Assembly (NCBI GenBank): GCA_005223085.1
Contig: NJBP01000004.1
Location: 6,726 to 70,725, forward strand
DNA from: Candidatus Aerophobetes bacterium Ae_b3b
GTDB taxonomy: Bacteria; Aerophobota; Aerophobia; Aerophobales; AE-B3A
Reading direction: 5' to 3'
DNA length: 64,000 nt
Below are positions 53,194-62,058 of the stretch, piece after piece. The position numbers and the translations under genes are program-made. The notes beneath the pieces are model-generated. The model was given only the letters and a program-made list of their open reading frames with translations, was not told the origin of the DNA and ran no database searches. Each line of letters starts with the position of its first letter. The stretch's first letter is position 1.

Positions 53194-53916
53194 TCATTTA
53201 TAATTCCTGGAAACCCAGTCTTCCATAATAGTCTGAGTAGCACTTGTTCCTAGACGGGTTGCTCCCGCTTCAATCATGGCGAGAGCATCACTTAACCCAC
53301 GGATTCCACCGGATGCCTTGACACCGAGACGAGGACCTACTGTCCGATACATTAATTTTATATCTTCGACCTTAGCCCCTTCGGGACCAAAACCGGTCGA
53401 GGTTTTGACATAATGAGCCCCCGCTTCTTCCGCCAGCTTGCATGCCTCGATCTTCTCGTGCTCATTCAGGTAACACGTCTCCAGGATTACTTTCACCAGA
53501 GCACCTCTTCCGGCTTCCACCACCTGTTGGATCTCTTCACGCACATACTTGTAGTCACCTTCTTTCAAAGCTCCAACATTAAGGACCATATCAAGCTCCG
53601 CAGCGCCATCTTCTACAGCTCGTTGTGCCTCGGCCTTCTTCATTACAGGAGCATTTGCTCCCAGAGGAAAACCAATCACCGCATCTACTTTTACCTCAGA
53701 GTTTTTCAAAATGTCGGCACAGAGTCTCACATAGCAAGGATTGACACAGATCGCGGCGACCTTGTATTTCAAAGCGATGCTACAGCCTTCTCTAATCTCT
53801 ACTTCAGTAGAGGACGGTTTGAGAACAGCATGGTCTATAGTCTTTGCCAATTGTTTCTCTGTAAGAGATGAAACTTCTAGCTTCTGTATAACTCTTTCCC
53901 ATCCACCGTTTGGCAT
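53194..53916 (-). CDS. deoC: Deoxyribose-phosphate aldolase
   Basis: The 240-residue class I aldolase has KTIDHAVLKPS at the front, VIGFPLGAN, and the Schiff-base lysine in HYVKTSTGFGPEGA. It cleaves 2-deoxyribose-5-P to acetaldehyde and glyceraldehyde-3-P, or acts on related sugars. ATG 53916 has GAGGTGA upstream. It lies downstream of the transporter genes with a 110-nt gap. Confidence 0.93.
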   Translation of the reverse strand: MPNGGWERVIQKLEVSSLTEKQLAKTIDHAVLKPSSTEVEIREGCSIALKYKVAAICVNPCYVRLCADILKNSEVKVDAVIGFPLGANAPVMKKAEAQRAVEDGAAELDMVLNVGALKEGDYKYVREEIQQVVEAGRGALVKVILETCYLNEHEKIEACKLAEEAGAHYVKTSTGFGPEGAKVEDIKLMYRTVGPRLGVKASGGIRGLSDALAMIEAGATRLGTSATQTIMEDWVSRNYK

Positions 53917-54026
53917 GGATTCACCTCACTCTTTGAAGTCACCAGGACCTGCATCATAACCTGGATATGGCGTGACATTACCTCCCGTATATCATGCCAC
54001 GGAAGGTGTCAACGGTATGACCAAAT

Positions 54027-54932
54027 CTATTCTTTGAGTGCACCGAAGGTAAGTCCGCGAACAAGGAATTTTGATACAAACGTTGTCAAAATCACCACGG
54101 GAATAATACCTATGAGGGATATAGAAGCCACCTTCCAGAACTCAAGACCCTTACTGGTAAGAGCTCCTGCGATAAGAATAGGAATGGTAGTTGCCTTGTG
54201 GAAACCGAGCACCAAAACGAAGATGAACTCATTCCAAGAAAAGATGAAGGACAGAACATAAACTGCAACTAAACCTGGAGCTGCTAAAGGAAGCGCAATC
54301 CGAAAGAAAGCTCCCAAATGTGAACAACCGTCTATGAAAGCCGCATCTTCCAAATCCCGAGGGAGATCCCTGAAAAAATCCATCATTAACCATACACCAA
54401 GAGGAAGGTTCAAGACCGTATGTGCCATAATGATGGCAAGAGGGTTGTCCAAAAGTCTTAAGGTTCTCATGAAGAGAAAATAAGGAATCACCACCGCAAC
54501 TGGAGGGAACATCCGATTCGAAAGAATCCAGACTGCAATATCCTTGTTTTTCCAACCTCTGAATACGAACCGACCCAACGAGTAGCCCGCAAAAGCTCCA
54601 AGCAGAAGCACTAAGGCACTCGAACAGGAGGCAATGAGGATAGAGTTCTTTAGAGACCTCAGCGTTCTCTCTCCCGCGGTTATGAATACAAAATGCCAAC
54701 CCTGCAGAGTGGGTTTGAACTGTACCCAGGGAATGAAAGTCGGGTTGAACGCATCCCCTGTATGCTTAAAGGAGGTGATTACCGCCCAGAAGATTGGGAA
54801 CATGGTCCAAATTGTGAAAACTACCATTATCAGCCATAAAATGGTCCAACCAAGTGGGGATCTTTTTTGCGTTCCAAGCTCTATCCTTCGCTGACGTCGC
54901 AGATTCTTGCGCTCGTTTCTTTGATTGTCCAC
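54027..54932 (-). CDS. ABC sugar transporter permease (MalG type), second system
   Basis: The 301-residue permease has a basic cytosolic tail (~25 residues), six membrane helices, the loop LEDAAFIDGCSHLGAFFRI and the end FLVRGLTFGALKE. The start is GTG 54932 with GAGGTA upstream, 9 nt after the partner permease. No ATPase gene is linked. Confidence 0.88.
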   Translation of the reverse strand: MDNQRNERKNLRRQRRIELGTQKRSPLGWTILWLIMVVFTIWTMFPIFWAVITSFKHTGDAFNPTFIPWVQFKPTLQGWHFVFITAGERTLRSLKNSILIASCSSALVLLLGAFAGYSLGRFVFRGWKNKDIAVWILSNRMFPPVAVVIPYFLFMRTLRLLDNPLAIIMAHTVLNLPLGVWLMMDFFRDLPRDLEDAAFIDGCSHLGAFFRIALPLAAPGLVAVYVLSFIFSWNEFIFVLVLGFHKATTIPILIAGALTSKGLEFWKVASISLIGIIPVVILTTFVSKFLVRGLTFGALKE

Positions 54933-54941
54933 GGGCTACCT

Positions 54942-55823
54942 CTAAATCTTCTTCCTAAGCCGGGATAATAGAATTAATGATATCCCTAGTACGATGAGGA
55001 GAAAGATCCATGACATGGCCGATCCTTTTCCCAGGTTCATCCACTTTATTCCTGTAAGATACACATAAAATGAGAGGGCTTCTGTAGCATTCGCCGGACC
55101 AGCACTGGTAATACCGAAGATAAGCTCGAAAAGTTTAAACGCATCAATAATCCTAATAAGGACAATGGTTACAATAATCGGTGCAACTAAGGGAAAAGTA
55201 ATCTTTCGAAAAACCTGGAAGTTTGAAGCACCGTCTACGGCTGCAGCATCATAGATTTCAACCGGAAGAGCTTGAAAGGCAGCGAAAAGTACCAGGAACA
55301 TAAAGGGCGTCCACTCCCAAACATCAACCATTACGATTGTGAACGGCGCAACAACAACAGATGTAGTCCACTTTACCTTGGCAAGCCCGATTGTCTGAAG
55401 AGCGGTATTTATGATTCCAATGTCAGGATGAAGCATCATTTTCCATAGGAAGGCTACTGCTATGGGAGGGCAGGCCATTGGGATAAGGAATAGAACTCGG
55501 AAAAAGTTTCGCCCTCGAAAATTATTGTGGAGAAGATGAGCTAGTCCCAGACCTATACCCAGTTGAATTACCACAGTCAAGAAGACAAAACGAACCGTAA
55601 ACCACAAAGCGCTCCAGAACCTGGGGTCTTTGAACAGGATGTCCCGAAAATTAGTGATACCTGTCCATTCAGGGTTTTCCATTATTGTTGCCAGCCACTT
55701 GGTGAAAGACAGGCGAAGTGACCAGGTTAGGGGGAAGATAGCCATTACAATAAGGTAAGCAAGGCAGGGTAGAAGAAAAAACCACTTTATGACGTGTTTA
55801 CGGTATGCGTATTTCAATTCCAC
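54942..55823 (-). CDS. ABC sugar transporter permease (MalF type), second system
   Basis: The 293-residue six-helix permease has the loop EIYDAAAVDGASNFQVFRKI. The start is GTG 55823 or the TTG two codons later. It pairs with the downstream permease and with the binding protein upstream; an inverted repeat separates it from the latter. Confidence 0.87.
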   Translation of the reverse strand: MELKYAYRKHVIKWFFLLPCLAYLIVMAIFPLTWSLRLSFTKWLATIMENPEWTGITNFRDILFKDPRFWSALWFTVRFVFLTVVIQLGIGLGLAHLLHNNFRGRNFFRVLFLIPMACPPIAVAFLWKMMLHPDIGIINTALQTIGLAKVKWTTSVVVAPFTIVMVDVWEWTPFMFLVLFAAFQALPVEIYDAAAVDGASNFQVFRKITFPLVAPIIVTIVLIRIIDAFKLFELIFGITSAGPANATEALSFYVYLTGIKWMNLGKGSAMSWIFLLIVLGISLILLSRLRKKI

Positions 55824-55845
55824 CTTTAGGTTTTACAAGTATTGA

Positions 55846-55882
55846 TTTGCCTGGTCCCGAAGAAAATCCGGGACCAGGCAAA
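55846..55882 (-). terminator. Intercistronic hairpin after the second binding-protein gene
   Basis: A perfect 14-bp stem, TTTGCCTGGTCCCG with CGGGACCAGGCAAA and a 9-nt loop, in the gap between binding protein and permease. The layout matches that of the first importer (32263-32289). Confidence 0.7.
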
Positions 55883-55907
55883 GGAACTCTTCGAGGTCTG
55901 TCCTATC

Positions 55908-57407
55908 CTATTCTAGACCAAGAGATTGTCGGTAGTAGCGCTGCTGATCTTCCTTGCCGTATTCATCCGTAATCCTGACCCAGTCATCATAAAGGGCAGC
56001 ACAGGCATCCTCCGGAGTTGTTGTTAGCGCTAATACTCCAGCAAGGCGGGTATCAAGGGCGTCGTAGTATTTTTCTCCTCCAGGTATCCTGAGGTCGGTT
56101 ACCGCGTATGGATCTGTCAGGATGTCCACGATTGCCTTCTGATAGCCCTTTGCCGCATTAGGATCCCAACCTCCCCTTTCCCAGAGGCCTAAGACCCCTG
56201 GATCAAAGTGAGATTTACGGTATGGGTTAACACCGGTATAGCCGTGAATACCGCAGGCATCCAAGAGACTCCGATCGGGGTTGGTAATGTAGGTTACCCA
56301 GTGATAGGCCATATCCACATTTTTTGTGGCTTTGGGAATTATCCAGACCCATCCTCCAAAGTTAAGGAAGTTAACCTGGTGATCCTCCTGGACCCATTTC
56401 TTGTTTAGGTGATCCCAGTATTTCCTGGCCCCGGGAAGAGGTCCATAGCCGAGCTTACCCTTCACCTTGGAGCCGTACTCATCCGGATACTGCTCCATGA
56501 TTCCAACATCTCCCCAGTCAAATCCTAAAGCTGCAATGCCGGAAACGTAAGCGTACCGGAACTCAGCGTACCCATACCCCAAAAGTCCTGGAGGTGCAAA
56601 TTTCGTAAGCTCCTGAAGCCTTGTGAAAGCTTCGATCCAGCCGGGGGTATTGCAGAGTGGCTCCATAGTATCGGCATCGAAGAAGATGTTTGAGGTGGTG
56701 TTGCTGGGTGGACCAGCCTTGGTGGCATATTGAGCAACAAGGTTGAGAATCTCCCACATGGCCTGTGTCTTCTGTTGGGCGATGAAAGCACATCCGTACT
56801 CGATCTCGCCATCGTTATCCCAGTCCCATCCATTGAAAAATTCCGAGATGTCGCGAACTTCAGTCCAATCTTTAGGCGGCAGATGGTAATCATAGCCATA
56901 CTTCTGCTTGAATTTCTCTTGGTACTCAGGGACCTCAAGAGCATCTTTCCGATAGTAGGTCATGTGGTTATCCCCATCGTATGGGAAAGCGACTGTCTTG
57001 CCTGCCCATCTGGTGATTACCTTAATTGCCGGGAGAATATCATCCCAGTCAGGGTAGCCGTATTTTGTGAATAGGGGATCCAACTCGACAACATGACCCC
57101 CACCGGCAACATCTCCCAACCAGCTGGAGGGGATAGCAGCAGTATCGAAGGTGCCAGTCTTGCTTGTGAACTCAATCCACAGCTTATCACTCAAACCTGC
57201 ATAGGGGACCACAATGACGTTGATTTTACCACCAGTTTCCCGCTCCCACAGAGGCTTCCAGGCATCGACTACCGGTACGTGCGTGCCCTCGACCATTACG
57301 GCAATCGTTCTTCCTGTGAAATCTACTTTTTCACCGGTTGCCACAAGCGCCGTTGATAGGAGCAAACAAAAACTTATCAAAGACACAAAAATGAGCCTTT
57401 TATACAT
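55908..57407 (-). CDS. Periplasmic solute-binding protein, second sugar ABC importer
   Basis: The 499-residue family-1 binding protein has a Sec signal (~1-25). Segments such as TIAVMVEGTHVPVVDAWKPL, FDTAAIPSSWLGDVAGGG and FPYDGDNHMTYYRKDALEV fit the carbohydrate-binding class. AAGGAG lies 9 nt before the ATG and a good promoter lies upstream. It is only distantly like the binding protein at 30682, so the two importers differ in ligand. Confidence 0.88.
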   Translation of the reverse strand: MYKRLIFVSLISFCLLLSTALVATGEKVDFTGRTIAVMVEGTHVPVVDAWKPLWERETGGKINVIVVPYAGLSDKLWIEFTSKTGTFDTAAIPSSWLGDVAGGGHVVELDPLFTKYGYPDWDDILPAIKVITRWAGKTVAFPYDGDNHMTYYRKDALEVPEYQEKFKQKYGYDYHLPPKDWTEVRDISEFFNGWDWDNDGEIEYGCAFIAQQKTQAMWEILNLVAQYATKAGPPSNTTSNIFFDADTMEPLCNTPGWIEAFTRLQELTKFAPPGLLGYGYAEFRYAYVSGIAALGFDWGDVGIMEQYPDEYGSKVKGKLGYGPLPGARKYWDHLNKKWVQEDHQVNFLNFGGWVWIIPKATKNVDMAYHWVTYITNPDRSLLDACGIHGYTGVNPYRKSHFDPGVLGLWERGGWDPNAAKGYQKAIVDILTDPYAVTDLRIPGGEKYYDALDTRLAGVLALTTTPEDACAALYDDWVRITDEYGKEDQQRYYRQSLGLE

Positions 57408-57604
57408 GAGCCTTCGCTCCTTTCGACTTACTTCACTCTTTCTCTGAAAGTTCCTCTTTGAAGAAACTCAATTGCTTCACACCTTCTTTATTCAGAGAAA
57501 CTTTCTTTTTCCCTAGCTAACGGGCCCCGCCTGCTTTTCACCTCCTTCTGGCCTTATTTTTAGCTTTTTTCTTTGCCAAAGATCTAACTTCCTACCTAAT
57601 TATT

Positions 57605-57632
57605 ATTATGTTAGCAAACCTTTTTTTGTCAA
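57605..57632 (-). promoter_or_regulatory. Promoter of the second sugar operon
   Basis: TTGACA (57627-57632), 16 nt, CATAAT (57605-57610) on the minus strand, ~200 nt ahead of the binding-protein gene. The rest of the 57408-57682 gap holds a T/C-rich leader with no clear operator. Confidence 0.65.
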
Positions 57633-57682
57633 GTGGTGCCTTCTCTATTTCCTGGTGAAATCTTGGACATCAAATCTTTCTT

Positions 57683-58507
57683 CTAGGCTTTCCTTCTTGT
57701 TATCACCATAAAGACTCTACTTAGAAGAGGAAGTATCCACATGAGAAGTAGGATGAAAAAGAAAGGAGAGATAGCTAGAGGAGTAGTTTTTCTTCTTACC
57801 TGAACAATTTCATTCTCCGGTATCGATTGTTGGGCTAGATCCTCAACGGCTCTGATCTCGTAGGCAATTGCTTTACCTTGCAAAGCTCTAGAGGGAGCCC
57901 ATCCGAGATGGTTTGACCTTCCCGTGGCTTCAGCCCAGATCCAACCGGATTGGCCATAAAATTTGAGAGTAGCATTGGCTTTTCGATATCCCGGCAAATA
58001 AACAATCGCAGCCGCATGACCCGGGACAAGAACTACAGCAGAGCGATAGCCGGCTGCCTTATACATGGTGGCCAGAAGAATAGCCAAGTCCTCGCAGTCT
58101 CCCCGGGCATTACCCTTCTCTATTCTGGCCACTAGCTCATCCGCATTGAGGGCAAATTCACGATACCCAAATTGATCGAGATCACTGGTGTAGCTGACTC
58201 CATCTCTGGCAAAGCGAAATATTTTTTCCGCCCTCTGGTAAGAATCGGGATATTTTGCTAAAAATTCCTTTCCATATTTATAGGCAAGATCACTGTTTTT
58301 ACCCAAGCTCTCAAAAGCTATTATGGGGCGAAATCCTTCTTTAGTAACTTGAAAAAAACCATCAACACCTTCAGCTCTTGTCCGGCAGATACGCCAGGAA
58401 TCATAGATCTGGTTATCTTTTTTATAGAAAATTTCCTCAATGGCCTGAGTTGGCGAGGCTAGAAAGACCCACCCAGCTATACCGAATAAAATTATCTTTA
58501 CCCTCAT
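57683..58507 (-). CDS. Transglutaminase-like (papain-fold) periplasmic protein
   Basis: The 274-residue product has a signal peptide (~1-22), a transglutaminase-like core with Cys138 (ARGDCEDLAILLATM) and His164 (VPGHAAAIVY) and a following acidic residue (WIWAEATG), and a C-terminal membrane helix (~245-265). The catalytic triad looks complete, so a protease or amidase of the envelope is plausible; the role is unknown. It follows a DUF350 gene by six bases. Confidence 0.8.
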   Translation of the reverse strand: MRVKIILFGIAGWVFLASPTQAIEEIFYKKDNQIYDSWRICRTRAEGVDGFFQVTKEGFRPIIAFESLGKNSDLAYKYGKEFLAKYPDSYQRAEKIFRFARDGVSYTSDLDQFGYREFALNADELVARIEKGNARGDCEDLAILLATMYKAAGYRSAVVLVPGHAAAIVYLPGYRKANATLKFYGQSGWIWAEATGRSNHLGWAPSRALQGKAIAYEIRAVEDLAQQSIPENEIVQVRRKTTPLAISPFFFILLLMWILPLLSRVFMVITRRKA

Positions 58508-58513
58508 TTTATC

Positions 58514-58996
58514 TTACAAAGACATGGTCAGAGCTGCATGTAATATGATTCCCAGAAATACCAGATAACCAAATACATAAATCCCCACGGCTAGAGAGTT
58601 ATCCTTAATACTGAGAAAGGGAATTTTGGGGGTCAATTTGTTAAGTATATTAAATAAGGCAATACCAATGAGAAGACTTACAAAAAAGCAGATACTTATC
58701 AAAGCAAGCCTCCTGAAGCCCATCAGACTCTGAACCAATGATCCACCGATAGCCAGGGGTGCTGTGCAGGAGCCATGAATGATAAGACCAATGAAGATGA
58801 TAAACCCTGCAATAAAGAGCCCCACAGAAACTGGATCCTTTCCTATACGCTCTCTTTCATGAATTCTGGGGGTTAAGGCATCCAGTATCCTTATTCCTAA
58901 TAAGCCCAGAAATGTGCAAAGAAAAGATATCAGCACCAATCTGACAGTCCAGAATAAGGCTAAAAGGTAAAATGGGACCGATGGGCCTATCTGCAT
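58514..58996 (-). CDS. DUF350-family membrane protein
   Basis: The 160-residue product has four membrane helices in two similar halves (ILDALTPRI then GLFIAGFIIFIGLIIHG; LNKLTPKIPF then AVGIYVFGYLVFLGIILHA), the internal repeat typical of DUF350. The function is unknown. It forms an operon with the transglutaminase-like gene and has its own good promoter. Confidence 0.8.
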   Translation of the reverse strand: MQIGPSVPFYLLALFWTVRLVLISFLCTFLGLLGIRILDALTPRIHERERIGKDPVSVGLFIAGFIIFIGLIIHGSCTAPLAIGGSLVQSLMGFRRLALISICFFVSLLIGIALFNILNKLTPKIPFLSIKDNSLAVGIYVFGYLVFLGIILHAALTMSL

Positions 58997-59073
58997 TTTG
59001 CTCCTCCTTCAGTATTTAAGGAAATTTCCTCCTTAGTTTTTAACTACTAGAATTTTGAGGTTCTCTTTGTTTT

Positions 59074-59102
59074 ATGATACACTATAAGCCTTCCCCTGTC
59101 AA
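59074..59102 (-). promoter_or_regulatory. Promoter of the DUF350-transglutaminase operon
   Basis: TTGACA (59097-59102), 17 nt, TATCAT (59074-59079) on the minus strand. Confidence 0.65.
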
Positions 59103-59274
59103 TTAGTCCTATCAAGCCAATAGCCCCCTTTCAAAATCTAAAATTTGTGGTATCATAACCAAGAAATGATGAATAAAAGGTCGAGCTAGAAGCATGTGAA
59201 AATCGTAAGCTTGCCAACGAATGGATTTATAGGTGGTTTCGGCGGATAAATCTTGAAGAGAGAAGACAAGAAAT

Positions 59275-59730
59275 ATGAAGTATAAGGAACGAATCAAGGA
59301 TCCCATGTTCTGGAGAATAGTAGGAATAGTCAGCCTGGTAGGCGGAGCTATCGTATTTTATATCCTGGGTACTACACCCTTACCTTCCCCACCCGAAATA
59401 CTACCTCCCAAAAGTTTAGAATTCACTATCTACCTTCTTTCCACGAGCTGGCTCATCTCCTCTACCGGGGTAAAAATAGGCCTGATTCTTAACAAGTCTT
59501 GGATGAAATTGGGTATCTTTAGTTGTATTTGTTTTGTATTCCTCTTGATCAATATGGGACTTATGCAAGCTGCATTGGTAAAAGAGGCGCCCATTCCAGA
59601 ACCTCAGCCGAATTCTCTCTATCCATATAACCTGGTGGCCTGGTGGTTTGTGAGCTGGTTCTGGATAGACCTGCTGGTAATAATAACTAGCTGGATGAAA
59701 AAGAGATGGCTTCGAAATACAAGTAGTTAG
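59275..59730 (+). CDS. Hypothetical four-helix membrane protein
   Basis: The 151-residue product has membrane helices at ~14-32, ~48-70, ~78-98 and ~122-142 and a proline-rich periplasmic loop (LPSPPEILPPK). I do not recognise the family. The gene overlaps the end of the convergent 4Fe-4S aldo-keto reductase by four bases. An AGAGAAG site lies upstream of the ATG. Confidence 0.6.
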   Translation: MKYKERIKDPMFWRIVGIVSLVGGAIVFYILGTTPLPSPPEILPPKSLEFTIYLLSTSWLISSTGVKIGLILNKSWMKLGIFSCICFVFLLINMGLMQAALVKEAPIPEPQPNSLYPYNLVAWWFVSWFWIDLLVIITSWMKKRWLRNTSS

Positions 59731-60740
59731 GTGGTCAGGAGGTCATGTTTTTCCTTGAGCATTTTGCGAATAGGTAGATGATAAGGGCATTTTTCTTCAC
59801 ATTCTTCACACTCGTTGCAAGCCTCAACATTGACCTTTTGCCTGGCATAGATGTCTCGGCACAATTCTCTTGCCTGAGGCACCTTCACTTTGTCTCCTAA
59901 TTCTTGAATGAGATAAATGGGGATTCCCTCCGGACAAGGCATACAATACATGCATCTTCGGCAGAAGTTCTCCTCTAAAGGATGACAAACCTTTTTTAAC
60001 TTCTCGAGTTCCTTTTCTGATAGAGGAAGCGGAGCCCTGCCCACAATAGCGTTAGATTCAACCTCCTTGGGTTGAATCATACCAGGGATCACCGTGGATA
60101 CGCTTTGCGCAAGTATCCACCGTAGAGAAAGCTCCGGTTCAGTTATCACGCCACCGGCTAAAGGCTTCATACAGATTACCCCTACTTCCTGTTCCTTGGC
60201 AGCTCTCAGTAAAGCTCGCTCATCAGGACCGTCCTCAATAATATTAAAGGGCACCTGAACTGTCTCGAAATCCTCATTTCTGATGGCCCTGAGTAACACA
60301 TCAGGATTATGGCCAGTGATCCCGATGTGATTTATCTTACCCTCCTCTTTGGCTTTCTTGAGTCCCTGCAATGAGCCATTTGGCCTGATCACTTGATCCA
60401 GCGTCTCTGAGTCGTTTACAAAATGAACCTGATAAAGGTCTATTACCTTTACTTGCAGTTTTCTCAGAGCAGCATCCACATCTTCAAGGGCCTGTTGAAA
60501 GCTACGACAGGGAGATTTGGTAGCCAAAAGGCACTCTTCTCTTCTTCCCTTGATCCCTTCACCAATCTTAACTTCACTGTCTCCATAGCCTTGGGCAGTG
60601 TCGAAAAAGTTAATTTTGTAGTCCAGAGCTAGTCCAACCAGTCTTCGAGCTTCCTCCCTCCCCAACTTCTGAATGGGGATCCCCCCAAAACCTATGACTG
60701 ACACCTCAAGAGCGGTCTTGCCCAATCTTCTGAGCTCCAT
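59727..60740 (-). CDS. Aldo-keto reductase with C-terminal 4Fe-4S domain
   Basis: The 337-residue product has an AKR barrel (residues 1-250; FFDTAQGYGDSE, LATKSPC, LYQVHFVN) followed by two ferredoxin-like clusters: CRRCMYCMPCP (260-269) and CNECEECEEKCP (308-318). The type is common in anaerobes and may exchange electrons with ferredoxin. A GAGGGAGG site precedes ATG 60740. The gap upstream (60750-60866) is an open frame in phase with the previous gene's stop. Confidence 0.87.
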   Translation of the reverse strand: MELRRLGKTALEVSVIGFGGIPIQKLGREEARRLVGLALDYKINFFDTAQGYGDSEVKIGEGIKGRREECLLATKSPCRSFQQALEDVDAALRKLQVKVIDLYQVHFVNDSETLDQVIRPNGSLQGLKKAKEEGKINHIGITGHNPDVLLRAIRNEDFETVQVPFNIIEDGPDERALLRAAKEQEVGVICMKPLAGGVITEPELSLRWILAQSVSTVIPGMIQPKEVESNAIVGRAPLPLSEKELEKLKKVCHPLEENFCRRCMYCMPCPEGIPIYLIQELGDKVKVPQARELCRDIYARQKVNVEACNECEECEEKCPYHLPIRKMLKEKHDLLTT

Positions 60741-60866
60741 TTTCCTCCCTCACTTAATTTTTTCCTTTTGATGAGAATCTTCCAAAAGATATTTAAAGAG
60801 AAATCCTCCTTCTGGGAAACTTTGGCCACTTATATCTCTGTGTGCGTTCTGAAGAGCCTCCAGAAT

Positions 60867-62036
60867 TCACTTATTTAGGATAGCTATCTTGCCCACCATG
60901 GTTGTACCTTTTTCACTGGTGACAAAAACAAGGTAAACCCCTCTGGCAACCCACTCTCCGGCTTCGTTAGTACCATCCCAAGCGGCTGTTTTTGACCCTT
61001 CCTCCAGGGTCACCTCATCATTCTCCTCCAGGATTCGCACTAGATTTCCCGCAACGTCAAAAATACGAACCATAACTGGAGAGTCTAAAGAAAGATCGCT
61101 GATTCTAACCCCTTGGCCTCTTTGAAGATCACAGGGGTTAGGATAGATGGTGATCGAATCACCTGGAGAAGTCCTTTCATTCAAGGAGATAACTTCCTTT
61201 ACGTCATTATAAAGCGAAGTGTCGGCTCTAATGCCTATTCGATTCCCACCCGGCCTCCAGGCATAGAAAGCTAATCCATTAGAAACCAGGTCATAGTCTT
61301 CAAATACTTCATACATTTCCTGAAGATGACCAGTTGGATTAAGGTAATCACTTTCATTACTATCGTAAAATGCCTGAATAATAGGAATAACCGGATAGTC
61401 TCCCTTTCTATGGGATAGAAATCGAGTAATGCATAGGTTCATATAGAGATTGACAGTTTTTTCACCTCCCTTTACGTAAGGATACATGGCAAAAAAAAGA
61501 AGATCGAAGGCCTTCTCCGTAAAATAGGACTGCCATTTTTCCTCGGCGTTACTGCCTCTAACTGCTATTGATACAGGCTTCGTGTCCAGGCTCTTTACCA
61601 GGTTGTAGAACTCCTCCTGGGAGGCTTTAGGGATTCTATGTGAAGCTGGTTCATCCAGAATGTACCAACTATAGATAGCAGAGTGCGATTTCCATTTGTT
61701 AACCTGTCTTTCTATCTCCGCTCGGTTCAGGAAATCCGTCTCCTTGTCATAGTAAGGTAAAGGAACAAAGACCTTAAATCCATATTGGTAGCAAAGATCA
61801 AGGTAGTCTTCTATTACTTCATCGCTCTGCCACATTAAAATATAGTCGAGCACCGCATTAAAATGAGCCTCCTGGGCAAGATCAAAATCCTTGTTTTCGT
61901 TGGTTCTTTCAGTAAATGCGTATGCCAGTTCAATTTTTTCATCCAGCCCGGATGACCAGCCTAAACTCACGTCTTTTCCGAAAAAAAACGCACACCACAT
62001 AAGAAGGCTAGTGAGAAAGATAATCTTTTTCAGCAT
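60867..62036 (-). CDS. Secreted glycosidase-like TIM-barrel protein with FlgD/Por-type C-terminal domain
   Basis: The ~389-residue product has a signal peptide (MLKKIIFLTSLLMW...), a central domain with barrel-like features (YGFKVFVPLPYYDKE, IYSWYILDEPASH, DLLFFAMYPYVKGGEK, FYAWRP) and a C-terminal beta domain of about 85 residues (ITIYPNPCDLQRG, VRIFDVAGNLVRIL, WDGTNEAGEWVARGVYLVFV). The acidic DEP and the tail suggest a glycoside-hydrolase-like enzyme exported by a type IX-like route or anchored by an FlgD-like Ig fold. Start 62036 is chosen by the signal peptide. Confidence 0.7.
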   Translation of the reverse strand: MLKKIIFLTSLLMWCAFFFGKDVSLGWSSGLDEKIELAYAFTERTNENKDFDLAQEAHFNAVLDYILMWQSDEVIEDYLDLCYQYGFKVFVPLPYYDKETDFLNRAEIERQVNKWKSHSAIYSWYILDEPASHRIPKASQEEFYNLVKSLDTKPVSIAVRGSNAEEKWQSYFTEKAFDLLFFAMYPYVKGGEKTVNLYMNLCITRFLSHRKGDYPVIPIIQAFYDSNESDYLNPTGHLQEMYEVFEDYDLVSNGLAFYAWRPGGNRIGIRADTSLYNDVKEVISLNERTSPGDSITIYPNPCDLQRGQGVRISDLSLDSPVMVRIFDVAGNLVRILEENDEVTLEEGSKTAAWDGTNEAGEWVARGVYLVFVTSEKGTTMVGKIAILNK

Positions 62037-62058
62037 TGTTTCTCTATTTGTCACAATT

